Shown: positions 8,636 to 18,341, counted from the stretch's first letter. The stretch is DNA of 41,984 nt from Gemmatimonadota bacterium (GCA_016199245.1 JACQHC010000166.1:1-41984); one strand, 5' to 3'. The notes: generated from the sequence alone by a model not told the origin. Numbers and translations are program-made.

Positions 8636-9778
8636 TCAGGCCCGCGACCGGCATCGCGCGATGATCTCGCGTCGCACGGACGCCGGGTCACCGATGACGC
8701 GGTAGAATGCATCGAGGTAGGCGCGCGTCTCCCTGGCATACTTGGGATCCAGATCCGCTAGGCCCTCGTAGAGCTCAGATGCCGCATCCTTGACCTGTGC
8801 AAACCGGTCCACGATCGGCACCCACTGCTCCTCGGTCCGGCACTGGCCACGGTACAACCGCTGCCGCACCGACGAGAGCCGCAGCCGTTCATCCGGAACG
8901 GCGTACTCGGCGTCGACGAGCCCGCTCCAGTCGAAATCGTACGGCACGGCATACACCGTCCCGCTCAGCGTGTCCTGCATCAGGCGGATGTTGTGCAGAC
9001 CCCAGATGGACCAGTCCGTCCCGCCGATCATGTACTCGAACAGGGACACGAGACCGGCGTTGTCGAAGTCCAGGTGCTCGAATCCCGCCCCTTCGATCTC
9101 GAGCAGCCGCGCACCATGCCGCGCCACCAATTGGTCCTGGTCTTCGACGAAGAACGAGTACCGTTTGAGCGGCTCCATCCGTCCCCCGGCATCCACGTAG
9201 GTGACCAGTGCCAGCCGGGTGTGGAAGCTCAGTGGTGTCAGCAGCCGGTAGAGCCGATACACCAGGTACTCCCGCAGCACGTACTGCTCGTGCTCCTGGC
9301 GCTTCGGCCGGCACGGCGTCGTGAGCTTCAACTTGTCCTGGCCGGCAAACGGCGAGCCGGGCGGCTGCTCGCCCTGGAAGTCGAGGCGGAGCTGCGGGAA
9401 GTCGCAGTGATCCGGGTCCAACCGCCAGTGCCCTCGCGTCTTCACCTCTACGGCCAGCTGGACGGTTGACCCACCTTCCCCCACGTAGGTGAGCGTCGCC
9501 GGGTACCACTGGGCCCTGGTGGAGTCCCGATCCCGAATCACCGCGCGGAGGTCGGTCTCGAGGGTCAGCTGGATGACGTCGTCGCTCGCGAACAGCGGCG
9601 CGGGAGACGCGGGAAGGGGCTGGCCGGGCTGCGACGTGGGTCCCTGAAGCCGGGCGAGGGCGGCTCCGCTCTGGACGGCCGTCCCAACGACGGCTGCGAG
9701 CAACTGCGAACCGAGGCGCACGCGTCGGGACACGGGAGAGAATCGCATGGCGGCGACCAGGGGACGGAGGTCGATCAA
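8636..9778 (-). CDS. CotH-like hypothetical protein, predicted secreted
   Basis: Overall CotH-type layout (KLKLTTPC...YVLREYLVYRLYRLLTPLSFHTRL...YSFFVEDQDQL...YAVPYDFDWSG); start may be 9748. Confidence 0.5.
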   Translation of the reverse strand: MIDLRPLVAAMRFSPVSRRVRLGSQLLAAVVGTAVQSGAALARLQGPTSQPGQPLPASPAPLFASDDVIQLTLETDLRAVIRDRDSTRAQWYPATLTYVGEGGSTVQLAVEVKTRGHWRLDPDHCDFPQLRLDFQGEQPPGSPFAGQDKLKLTTPCRPKRQEHEQYVLREYLVYRLYRLLTPLSFHTRLALVTYVDAGGRMEPLKRYSFFVEDQDQLVARHGARLLEIEGAGFEHLDFDNAGLVSLFEYMIGGTDWSIWGLHNIRLMQDTLSGTVYAVPYDFDWSGLVDAEYAVPDERLRLSSVRQRLYRGQCRTEEQWVPIVDRFAQVKDAASELYEGLADLDPKYARETRAYLDAFYRVIGDPASVRREIIARCRSRA

Positions 9779-9821
9779 TCATACGACTCGACGGCCGTGC
9801 CTGGAAGGCGACGGGAACCCC

Positions 9822-12800
9822 TTAGAACCTGACCCCCACCCCGAACCGGAGCGTCCGCGGTGGGACCCGGGACCGGACCCGGCCATAGTCGCTGTCAAAC
9901 ACCGCCGCCACAGTGTTCACCACGTTCTCGATACCGGTGACGCTCCGGTCGCCCACCACGTTGAACGCGTCCACCGTCAGCGCCACCTCGCCGCGGCCCC
10001 GCGGGAAGCTCCGCTCCAGGTGCACGTCCAACGATGCGCGCGACTCGAACCGGTAGCTGCCACGAGGCTGGACGAAGATGCGGTGTCCGGTCGTCTGCCG
10101 GAACAGAAACCGATGGAACGTGAGCGTGTCGCTCACCGCCGGGTTCGAGGTCCGAGGCACGGACAGGGCATAGTTGGTCAGCAGGCCCGAGATCAACATC
10201 GTCGGCGTGACGCGATCGCCCGTCGCGTAGGAGAAGAACGCTCCGCCACGGAACCGCGCCGGCAGGACGCCGCCGAGGTATACCTTCCCCTCGAATCGGC
10301 TCTGGTTGTTGAGGTCGCCGAAGAAGTTGTACTGCTCGTTCAGCCGCACCCAGGGGCCGGGCCCGCCCGTGGTGTAGTCATCCGGTCCCGTGACGACGTT
10401 CATGTTGCCCCTGAGCGTAGAGAGGGTCGCCGATGCCCCGGCCCACCAAGTCCGGTACCGGGCTTCCAGCCGCAGCTGGAGCTGCTCGAACCGTCGCGTC
10501 GCCTCCGGCACGTTCGTGAGGACGAAGTCGGGGTCGTATCGCAGCGCGGCCAGCTCCGCCGCGCTCAGGTCCGGCGGGGCATAGAGCGTACTGGGTGCCA
10601 TTCCCGTCTCGAGGCCCTGCCGCAGCAGCTCCTGGACCCAGAGAATGTCCTCGTTGCTGATGGCCAGCTTTTCCAGCACTAGCGGCTGGCCCCCGAAATA
10701 CACCGGTCGGCCAAAGCGATCGCGAATCAGGACGTTTTCGACGACGGTGTAGTTCGAGGCCACGTTCCGGTCCACCAGCGCGACCATCTCGCGGTTGCGC
10801 CTGTGGACGTACGCCACTCCGGCCTTCCACCTGCTGCCGAAGGCGCGCTCCAACGACAGCACCGCCTGGTCCACGTACGGCTGACGGTACTTCTCGACCT
10901 GTCCGGCCTGATCCAGTCGATCCACTTCCTCGAAGCGGAACAGCCCAAGCGCGGCGAGCGAATCCCGTTGGGCGAGCGTGAACGCTTCCGATGAGGTCCG
11001 CACCGTCGGCCCGAGGTAGGACCAGATTTCCTCGTCGGTGTACGTGCCGGCCCCCTCGACGCGATCGAACAACACCGCGAACATCGGTTGGTGATACCGG
11101 CCCCAGTGGGCCTTGGCGACCAGCCCGCCCCGCCGGTCCAGGTCGGCCACGACGCCGATCCGCGGCTCAACGCCCTGATCGCGGACCGCCGTGAACCGTG
11201 TGCCCTGCGCCGGCGTGAGCGACCCACTCCACCACCCGAACCGATACCCCGGATTGAGCCGGAGCCAGGGAAGCAGTCCGATCGACTCCTGGATGAACAG
11301 CGCCGCGTTCCGGACGTCGGAGTCGAGCCTGACCTCCCCGCCCCACGCGGTGGGGATCGCGCCGCCATAGGCCCACGTGGCGGGAGCCACGGGATCGAAC
11401 CCGAGCGTGCGCAGCGGCTGCCAGGTCATCCCGCCGTTCCGCGAACGCGCGAAGTCCCACGCGCCCAGCGTGAACTCGCCGCCCAGCTTCAGCTCGTGAT
11501 CCACTCCGTCCAGCTGCCCCCGCCGTGTCCACATCGCTGTCAACCCGAGGCTCGACGGCGCTCCGCGCGTTCGGAATGGTGCGTTCTGATACCGCGGAGG
11601 GTTCACGCGTGTCAGCAGCTCGATGCCCGGCACCGGAAAGCCATTGTACGGATCGAACTGCTCCCGGGCGACAAAGCCACCCAGGCGCACGGTGAGCAGG
11701 CTCTGGAGTGACCAGCTGCGTTGCCAGGTGAGGTTGCCCGTCAGGTTCCACTGTCGCAGCCGGTCCGTGGCAGCCGCGTCCTCGTACCCGGTTTGTCCAA
11801 CCCGCTCGCCGTCCTGGCGCCGCCCCATGAGACTGCCCTGCACCAGATCTCGCCCCTCCGCCCCGGGCTTCCAGCTCAACTTCGCCAACCACCGGTAATC
11901 CTGAAGCGACGGTGATTGTGACACGAACGCGCCGCTCGTGCCCGATAGCTGGTCGAGTACCAACTCTCCGTGTCGGATGACCTGGCCGAACAGCGCGAAA
12001 TGCAGGCGATCGCGCACCAACGGGCCACGAACATGCCCGTCCAGCTCCCAGCGCCTGGAGAGTTCGCGTCCGATCTCGCCGGGGATCAGATTGGAGCCGT
12101 TGAGCCGGTGGGACTCGAACGAGCTGCGAAGCGCGCCCTCGAGGACGTTCCTGCCTTCCAGGGTCACCACCTCCACCAGGCCGCCCTGGGCTCCCCCCAC
12201 CTCCGCCCCGGCGCCGAGGCCGCGGACTTCGAGCGTCTCGATCCAGCTCGGGCTGGGCAGGAGTGATGCGCCGCCCACACCGGGATGATCGACCGTGGTG
12301 CCGTCGAGCGAATACGAATTGGCCTGGTCCGATGCGCCGCCCCAGATGTGATCGGGTCTTGCGCCTGGCGTGAGGGCAATCAGTTGGCGGAGGTCGAGCG
12401 TGGTGGGGAGCAACGCGATCTCCCCGATCGTGAGCTTGGTCCCCAACTCGGCGTCTGTGGTGGAGATGGAAGGCAGCACACCGCTCACCACCAGGGAGTC
12501 GAGCGTGAAGCGGACCAGCTCGAGCACGATGCTGAGCCGCGCGATGGTGCCGGGCTCGATCTGGACGTCTTGCTGGGAGGTGCGGTACCCCAGCCGGTTC
12601 ACCGTGACGCGGTAGACACCGGGTTCCAGCTGGGTGATCCGCCACACGCCGTCAGCGTCGGTCGTGGCACGAGCGGCGCGTGGCTCGCCCGCGCGGGGGC
12701 GGTCCACGCTCACCTCCGCGGACGCCAGCGGCCGGCCCGCCGGGTCGAGCACACGTCCTTCGACGCCGCCGCGCGCCTGCGCCTGGCCCACAGCTGGGAC

Positions 12801-12860
12801 CGCGACCGCCAGCAAGACGATCGCGGCGATCAGACGGGGCCTGCGTTTCCTGCCATTCAC
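9822..12860 (-). CDS. TonB-dependent receptor with N-terminal carboxypeptidase regulatory-like domain
   Basis: GGVEGRVLDPAGRPLASAEVSV...GVWRITQLEPGVYRVTVNRLGY; plug region DQANSYSLDGTTVDHPGVGG; C-terminal beta-barrel ending FGVGVRF. Confidence 0.88.
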   Translation of the reverse strand: MNGRKRRPRLIAAIVLLAVAVPAVGQAQARGGVEGRVLDPAGRPLASAEVSVDRPRAGEPRAARATTDADGVWRITQLEPGVYRVTVNRLGYRTSQQDVQIEPGTIARLSIVLELVRFTLDSLVVSGVLPSISTTDAELGTKLTIGEIALLPTTLDLRQLIALTPGARPDHIWGGASDQANSYSLDGTTVDHPGVGGASLLPSPSWIETLEVRGLGAGAEVGGAQGGLVEVVTLEGRNVLEGALRSSFESHRLNGSNLIPGEIGRELSRRWELDGHVRGPLVRDRLHFALFGQVIRHGELVLDQLSGTSGAFVSQSPSLQDYRWLAKLSWKPGAEGRDLVQGSLMGRRQDGERVGQTGYEDAAATDRLRQWNLTGNLTWQRSWSLQSLLTVRLGGFVAREQFDPYNGFPVPGIELLTRVNPPRYQNAPFRTRGAPSSLGLTAMWTRRGQLDGVDHELKLGGEFTLGAWDFARSRNGGMTWQPLRTLGFDPVAPATWAYGGAIPTAWGGEVRLDSDVRNAALFIQESIGLLPWLRLNPGYRFGWWSGSLTPAQGTRFTAVRDQGVEPRIGVVADLDRRGGLVAKAHWGRYHQPMFAVLFDRVEGAGTYTDEEIWSYLGPTVRTSSEAFTLAQRDSLAALGLFRFEEVDRLDQAGQVEKYRQPYVDQAVLSLERAFGSRWKAGVAYVHRRNREMVALVDRNVASNYTVVENVLIRDRFGRPVYFGGQPLVLEKLAISNEDILWVQELLRQGLETGMAPSTLYAPPDLSAAELAALRYDPDFVLTNVPEATRRFEQLQLRLEARYRTWWAGASATLSTLRGNMNVVTGPDDYTTGGPGPWVRLNEQYNFFGDLNNQSRFEGKVYLGGVLPARFRGGAFFSYATGDRVTPTMLISGLLTNYALSVPRTSNPAVSDTLTFHRFLFRQTTGHRIFVQPRGSYRFESRASLDVHLERSFPRGRGEVALTVDAFNVVGDRSVTGIENVVNTVAAVFDSDYGRVRSRVPPRTLRFGVGVRF

Positions 12861-12911
12861 CCCGACATCTCGGGCGAGCGTGGCCTTCAGTCCCGGCCTG
12901 ACGAGCCGCCG

Positions 12912-15900
12912 TTACATCACCGGACAGCCCTCGACCTTGACGCACCTCGGATCAAGCGGCGGCAAGCCAAGCCGCGATAGCTCGGCGTTCACCGCCCGCA
13001 GGTCCCTGGCCCAGACCTGCCCCAGCCGATCCGTGTACCCTTTCAGCTCCGTGGTCAGGATGGTGAAGATCTCCGACATGTTGTTCGTGGGGCGCCCATC
13101 GCCGCGCTCCGCCATGGACATCAGGTTGGCGAGCCGGTTGTTCACCCTGATGGGGAAATTGAGCGGATCCTGATTGCTCTGGTTTCGCACTTGGTAGATG
13201 TTCTCCTCCACGGCCGAGGCGTTGGTCCGCAGCGTCTCGCCGGTCGAACGCAGTCGCCCATCGTTGGACCGCTTCAGGCGATCCTCCAGCTGGCCCTTCA
13301 CCCGACGAATCTCCACGATCGCGGTGTTGGCCTCGTTCGCCTTGGCAAGCACCTGCCGCGAGAAGACATACTGCGCGTGGAGATCGCCGTCGGTCACGTC
13401 GGTGTTCCACGGATTCCGCTCGACGACCACCGGAGCCGTGAGTGTCCGTCCACCCGCCGTGAGGCGCAGCGTGTACCGGCCCGGCGGCGCGGCCGGGGCG
13501 TTGGTGCGGACGCCCCACATGATCATCCCGGGGAACGTAACCATCGGCTCGGTGCGCAAGTTCCAGTGGATGCGGTTGAGCCCCGCCGCATTGGGCAGCC
13601 ATTGCGTTCCGCCACCGGGCCCGCCGCCGCCGCCCGGTTGTCCGGCCGCGGGTCGCTCGGGCGGTGTCGTGTCCGGCTGCCAGGTGCGGAGCACCGCGCC
13701 CGCCGAGTCCAGCAACTCGAGCTGCGCGGTCTCCTGCTTGTTCTTGAGCCACCAGCTGAACGTGACACCCGGCCCGGAGCGGACCGCAACGGCAGGCGTG
13801 AACAACCAGGCATCCGCGGCGAACCGCTCAGGACTGGCTTGCCGAAGCGGCGCGATGTTGTCCAGCACCCAGAAGCCTCGCCCGTGGGTGGCGATGACCA
13901 GTTCGTTGCCTTCCACGATCACGTCTGAGACCGGGACATCCGGGAAGTTCGGGTTCAACGCCTGCCAACTGGCGCCGTCATCGTACGAGATGTAGACGCC
14001 GTGCTGGGTCCCGGCGTACAGCAGCCCGCGCCGGTTCGGATCCTCGCGCACGGCGTGCACGTAGGCGTCGGGACGGATGCCGTTCACGATCCTGGTCCAC
14101 GTGCGCCCGTAGTCGTTCGTCTTGAAGATGTACGGGGAGAAATCGTTGAGCAGCGGCCGGCGCACGGAGACGTAGGCCGTCGCGTTGTCGAACGCGGACG
14201 CGTCGATCTGGCTCACGCGCCCGAAGTCGGGCATCTCTCGCGGCGTCACGTTGGTCCACGTGGCACCGCCGTCCCGCGTGACGTGCACCAGCCCGTCGTC
14301 CGATCCCGTCCAGATGATATTCACGTCGCGCTTGCCCGGCCCCACCGAGAAGATGACGCCATACACCTCGGGGCCGTTCATGTCGCCGGTGATCGGGCCG
14401 CCGGACTTCTCCTGAGTCATCGGATCGTGCCGGGTGAGGTCCCCCGACAGCGCGTCCCAGGTTTTCCCTCCGTCGCGCGTGCGCCAGAGCCGCTGGGACG
14501 AGACGTACAGCGTCCGCGGATCGGCCTGCGAGAAGATGATGGGGAAGGTCCATTGCCAGCGCTCGCGAATGTCCTTGGAGGGCTCGCCGGAGTAGAACCA
14601 GGGATACGGGTTCACCTCGCGGGACGTATTCAGCCGCCGGTTGAACTTGTCGACGTAATTGCCGTTGTTGGTGCCGGAGTAGAACACGTCCGGATCGAGT
14701 GGATCGGGCGCGATGTATCCCGGCTCGCCCCCGCCGGCCACGTATGAGACGCGCATGCCGCCGGCTGTGATATCGCGCTGCTGGCCCCCGCCACCGCCGC
14801 CGCCGCCGCCAAACCCACCGCCGGCCCCGAACCCGAACGCCCCCGCATTCCAGTTGAACGGCGTGCAGAGCGTGCTGTTGTCCTGCTGTGAGCCGCACAC
14901 GTGATAGGGAATGTGCTTGGTGGTGACGGCGTGATACCACTGGGCCGTCGGGTAGTCCTCGTCGGTCCAGCTCGCGGCGTAGTTGGTGGATACGGCACCG
15001 CCGCCGTCGTTTCCCACCACGAGATGGTTCGGGTCGTCGGGATCGATCCACAGATCGTGAAAGTCGCCGTGCGTGCCGTTGTTGACGGACTCCATCGTCT
15101 TGCCACCGTCCGTCGAGCGGAACATGGTCGTGTTCTGCATGTACACCACGTCGGCGTTCTTGGGGTCCGCGAAGACGTGGGTGTAGTAGAACGCGCGCTG
15201 GCGGATGGCACGGCGGTCGTTGATCAACGCCCAGGTGGCCCCCGCGTCCTCACTCCGAAACAGGCCGCCGTTCTCGTTCTCGACGAGCGCGTATACGCGG
15301 TTCGAATTGGCCCCGGATACCGCGACGCCGATCTTCCCCACGAGCCCCGAGGGCAACCCGGAGTTCCGCGTGATCTCTGTCCACGTCTCGCCGCCGTCGG
15401 TGCTCTTGAACAGGCCGCTGCCCGGGCCGCCGCTCGACATCTGGTACTCTTTCCGATACGCCTCCCAGAGAGACGCGAACATCACGTTCGGATTGTTGCG
15501 GTCAATCGAGATGTCCACGGCCCCCGTCTTGTCGTCGCGGAACAGCACCCGGCGCCACGTCGCACCGCCATCGGTGCTCTTGTACACGCCGCGCTCGGGG
15601 CTCGGGACACTGTACTTGCCGAACGACGCCACGAAGACGATCTGCGGATTGGTCGGGTGAATGCGGATCTTGGCGATCCCGTGCGAGTCGCGAAACCCGA
15701 TATGCGTCCAAGTCTTCCCCCCGTCCGTGCTCTTGTAGACGCCGTCGCCGGGCATGATGTTGCCGCGGATGCAGGTCTCGCCGGTGCCGATGAACACGAG
15801 ATCGGGATTCGTCTCTGCAACGGCCACGGCTCCCACCGACGCGCTGCGAATCTGCCCGTCGGTGACGGGGGCCCAGGTCGCACCGGCATCCGTGGTTTTC

Positions 15901-16157
15901 CACAGGCCGCCGCCCACCGCGCCGAAATAGGCTTCGTTGGGGCGACCTTTCACGCCGCTCACCGCGATGGATCGGCCGCCGCGGTCCGGGCCGATATTGC
16001 GCCAGCGGTAGGCGGCAAGCAGCGTCGAGTCGAGCGTGACCGGGCGCAAGGAGGCGGCCGGCTCGGCCCCGGGACGCTGCGCGAGGAGGGACGGTCCCGT
16101 GAGAACGACGGATACGGCGGCGAGGAGTGGAACAGGGATTCGTGGCATGAGAGTCAT
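12912..16157 (-). CDS. VPS10/sortilin-like BNR-repeat (glycosyl hydrolase-like) secreted protein
   Basis: Repeated STDGG.TW / RDGGKTW Asp-box motifs; signal peptide from internal Met MTLMPRIPVPLLAAVSVVLTGPSLLAQ at 16157. Confidence 0.87.
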   Translation of the reverse strand: MTLMPRIPVPLLAAVSVVLTGPSLLAQRPGAEPAASLRPVTLDSTLLAAYRWRNIGPDRGGRSIAVSGVKGRPNEAYFGAVGGGLWKTTDAGATWAPVTDGQIRSASVGAVAVAETNPDLVFIGTGETCIRGNIMPGDGVYKSTDGGKTWTHIGFRDSHGIAKIRIHPTNPQIVFVASFGKYSVPSPERGVYKSTDGGATWRRVLFRDDKTGAVDISIDRNNPNVMFASLWEAYRKEYQMSSGGPGSGLFKSTDGGETWTEITRNSGLPSGLVGKIGVAVSGANSNRVYALVENENGGLFRSEDAGATWALINDRRAIRQRAFYYTHVFADPKNADVVYMQNTTMFRSTDGGKTMESVNNGTHGDFHDLWIDPDDPNHLVVGNDGGGAVSTNYAASWTDEDYPTAQWYHAVTTKHIPYHVCGSQQDNSTLCTPFNWNAGAFGFGAGGGFGGGGGGGGGQQRDITAGGMRVSYVAGGGEPGYIAPDPLDPDVFYSGTNNGNYVDKFNRRLNTSREVNPYPWFYSGEPSKDIRERWQWTFPIIFSQADPRTLYVSSQRLWRTRDGGKTWDALSGDLTRHDPMTQEKSGGPITGDMNGPEVYGVIFSVGPGKRDVNIIWTGSDDGLVHVTRDGGATWTNVTPREMPDFGRVSQIDASAFDNATAYVSVRRPLLNDFSPYIFKTNDYGRTWTRIVNGIRPDAYVHAVREDPNRRGLLYAGTQHGVYISYDDGASWQALNPNFPDVPVSDVIVEGNELVIATHGRGFWVLDNIAPLRQASPERFAADAWLFTPAVAVRSGPGVTFSWWLKNKQETAQLELLDSAGAVLRTWQPDTTPPERPAAGQPGGGGGPGGGTQWLPNAAGLNRIHWNLRTEPMVTFPGMIMWGVRTNAPAAPPGRYTLRLTAGGRTLTAPVVVERNPWNTDVTDGDLHAQYVFSRQVLAKANEANTAIVEIRRVKGQLEDRLKRSNDGRLRSTGETLRTNASAVEENIYQVRNQSNQDPLNFPIRVNNRLANLMSMAERGDGRPTNNMSEIFTILTTELKGYTDRLGQVWARDLRAVNAELSRLGLPPLDPRCVKVEGCPVM
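14785..14820. repeat. GGN trinucleotide tract encoding poly-Gly (FGGGGGGGGGQQ)
   Basis: ccgccaccgccgccgccgccgcc on + strand within the VPS10/BNR CDS. Confidence 0.8.
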
Positions 16158-16395
16158 CCGGTCGGATAGGTCTGTAGAATTGGGAACTCCAGCAAACCAT
16201 GTGACCCGCTGGACTTGCGCTGCTGGTCGCTCGGCAGCCTGCAAGCGGACAGAAGGTATCTCGGCCAACGCAACGTGGACAGAGCCGGAGCAACCCGCCT
16301 GACGGGACGCCGGCCTCGCCGCTATCATGTCCAACCAGCCGCGTTCGCGCCCTCCTCGCTGGCGACGCGGATCCACCATCGAAGACAGGATAACC

Positions 16396-17085
16396 ATGGC
16401 AACAGCCCTTCAAGGCTTCCGTAGCCTGCGGACGCGGGTTCCGCCATTCATAGCGTTGACGGGAGGACTCCTCGCCACCACGGCCGATGCGCAGGTCACG
16501 CCTCCGGCGGGCTGGCGCTGGGCCACGGACCCGGCGGCCGGCATGACGACCGAATGGAACCGGCCCGACTCGACCTGGCGCTTCGAGCAGATGGCCCCGG
16601 GGTGGCACATCACCACCCGCCCGGGCGCGCTGATGTACGACCGCGCCGCGGAAGCGACGGGCCGCTACGTTCTCGAGTCGGTGCAGATTCTGTTTCCGGG
16701 CACCAGCCAGTCGGGGTACGGCCTGTTCTTCGGAGGGCGCGAGCTGAATAGTCCTGAGGCGCGCTACTTCGCCTTCCTGGTACGGCGAGACGGTCACGTC
16801 ACAGTGGAGCAGAGGCGGTACGCAACGGTCACGCCGTTGCTTCCCTGGACGCCGGCGCCCTCGATCCACCGCGTGGCCGGCGACAGCACGGCCCGGAACG
16901 TGCTCCGTGTCGTCGTCGAGCGGGACTCCCTGCTCTTCGAGGTCAATGCCGTGCGGGTTGGCGCGCTCGCCCGGCGCGATCTCCCGACTGACGGACACTT
17001 CGGGTTCCGGACCGGGCCCGATCTCAACCTGCACGTGACGACGCTGGACTACACTCGCCGTCTCGCACCAGTCCCGAGCAGGTAG
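16396..17085 (+). CDS. Hypothetical secreted protein
   Basis: ATG 16396 after aggataacc; signal-like VPPFIALTGGLLATTADAQ; jelly-roll-like RLVRRDGHVTVEQR...HFGFRTGPDLNLHV. Confidence 0.7.
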   Translation: MATALQGFRSLRTRVPPFIALTGGLLATTADAQVTPPAGWRWATDPAAGMTTEWNRPDSTWRFEQMAPGWHITTRPGALMYDRAAEATGRYVLESVQILFPGTSQSGYGLFFGGRELNSPEARYFAFLVRRDGHVTVEQRRYATVTPLLPWTPAPSIHRVAGDSTARNVLRVVVERDSLLFEVNAVRVGALARRDLPTDGHFGFRTGPDLNLHVTTLDYTRRLAPVPSR

Positions 17086-17135
17086 ATCCGCGATGGATTC
17101 CCCTCATCCGGGCACCCGCGCCATTCGAGACCTAG

Positions 17136-17210
17136 TACCTGGACGTCCTCCACCGAGCCGACACCGGCCGGTGGGAGGTCGTGTACCGCATGTGGAGCGA
17201 AAACCGTTGA
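17136..17210 (+). pseudogene. Possible C-terminal remnant of a DUF4440/SnoaL-like protein
   Basis: In-frame YLDVLHRADTGRWEVVYRMWSENR* preceded directly by an in-frame TAG and no usable upstream ORF. Confidence 0.4.
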
Positions 17211-17319
17211 GCGGCGCTTCGTTTGTAGCCGCCGCAGCATCACGCTACGTTAGGGAGCCTCTGCACGTCGCGACTTGCGCAGAGCTTCCATAGCCCCGGA
17301 TTCACGTCGTGAGGCGACC

Positions 17320-17571
17320 ATGCCCATCTTCGACTACTCCTGCCAGGCCTGCGGACATCAGTTCGAGGTGCTCGTGCGCGGGAAGAGGACCGTCCGGTGT
17401 CCTTCCTGTGACAGCCAGGATCTGAAGCGATTGTTATCGGCTCCCAGCCTGCGGACCTCGGGCACCCGGCACAAGAGCCTCGACAGTGCCAGACGGCGTG
17501 ACGCCGCGCAGGCGAAGGACCGCATGCACGAACAACTGCAGTACGAGAGAAGTCACGATCGACACGGGTGA
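17320..17571 (+). CDS. FmdB-family zinc ribbon protein
   Basis: MPIFDYSCQACGHQFEVLVRGKRTVRCPSCDSQDLKRLLSAPS. Confidence 0.92.
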   Translation: MPIFDYSCQACGHQFEVLVRGKRTVRCPSCDSQDLKRLLSAPSLRTSGTRHKSLDSARRRDAAQAKDRMHEQLQYERSHDRHG

Positions 17572-17586
17572 CACAGCGGGGCTCCC

Positions 17587-18084
17587 GTGCTGCCGTTGAT
17601 TCGCGCCCTGGTCTACGCCACGTTGTTCGTGGCGTTCGTGCTCGTGTTCGTGCCCGCACGAATCATCGAGTCCACGGGCATTACCCGGCCCGCCACGATC
17701 GGCGCTGCCCAGTTGGCCGGCGGCCTGATCACCGTTCTCGGCGGTGGCCTGGCATTGTGGTGCGTGCTGACGTTCGCGCTGGTGGGGCGCGGCACGCCGG
17801 CGCCGTTCGATCCGCCGCGCCGACTCGTAGCAACGGGCCCGTATCGGTTCGTGCGCAACCCGATGTACAGCGGCGCGGGCGGCGCCCTGGCGGGCGCTGC
17901 GCTGTTCTATGCATCGCTGGCCCTGCTGGGCTACACCGTGCTGTTCTTCCTCATTACGCACGTGTTCGTCGTGGCGTACGAGGAGCCGGTGCTGCGTCGG
18001 ATGTTCGGCGCGGAATACGAGGCGTACTGCGCGACGACGCGCCGGTGGTGGCCGCTCCCCCATCGCGAGGGGAGACCGCGCTGA
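17587..18084 (+). CDS. Isoprenylcysteine carboxyl methyltransferase/PEMT-like membrane methyltransferase
   Basis: LVATGPYRFVRNPMYSGAGGALAGAAL ... EEPVLRRMFGAEYEAYCATTRRWWP. Confidence 0.88.
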   Translation: MLPLIRALVYATLFVAFVLVFVPARIIESTGITRPATIGAAQLAGGLITVLGGGLALWCVLTFALVGRGTPAPFDPPRRLVATGPYRFVRNPMYSGAGGALAGAALFYASLALLGYTVLFFLITHVFVVAYEEPVLRRMFGAEYEAYCATTRRWWPLPHREGRPR

Positions 18085-18088
18085 GGGG

Positions 18089-18117
18089 TTGACCGCGTGC
18101 CCGGCCGCTCGTATTGT
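18089..18117 (+). promoter_or_regulatory. Sigma70-type promoter
   Basis: TTGACC (18089-18094), 17-nt spacer, TATTGT (18112-18117). Confidence 0.6.
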
Positions 18118-18123
18118 GCGACC

Positions 18124-18192
18124 ATGACCAAGACCTGCCACGGTCGCAACCACAACTTCGGGAATCCGCGGGCGCCCCGGCGACCCGGCTAG
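18124..18192 (+). CDS. Putative 22-aa leader peptide MTKTCHGRNHNFGNPRAPRRPG (possibly leaderless)
   Basis: ATG 7 nt after the -10 box, short ORF, followed by terminator and tRNA-Asn. Confidence 0.3.
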   Translation: MTKTCHGRNHNFGNPRAPRRPG

Positions 18193-18219
18193 CACTCGTT
18201 GATCCAGTAGATCGCGACG

Positions 18220-18252
18220 GCCCGCCGGGGGTTTCTGCCGGCGGGCGTTTTC
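18220..18252 (+). terminator. Intrinsic terminator (or attenuator)
   Basis: GCCCGCCGG-gggtttctg-CCGGCGGGC perfect 9-bp stem followed by GTTTTC. Confidence 0.8.
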
Positions 18253-18268
18253 GTATGTAGGAGTATCT

Positions 18269-18341
18269 TGGGGTGTAGGTCAATTGGCAGACCGCCGGAC
18301 TGTTAATCCGGAAGTTGCAGGTTCGAATCCTGCCGCCCCAG
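18269..18341 (+). tRNA. tRNA-Asn(GTT)
   Basis: Acceptor TGGGGTG/CGCCCCA, anticodon stem CCGGA-CTGTTAA-TCCGG, T arm GCAGG-TTCGAAT-CCTGC, anticodon GTT at 18302-18304. Confidence 0.95.

Noticed and set aside
14785-14820. GGN tract as a regulatory repeat
   Set aside because: In-frame poly-Gly linker within the BNR protein; common low-complexity coding feature, kept only as a repeat annotation.
15502-17034. 510-aa minus-strand ORF
   Set aside because: Crosses a plus-strand signal-peptide protein and the start of the BNR gene in another frame; no motifs.
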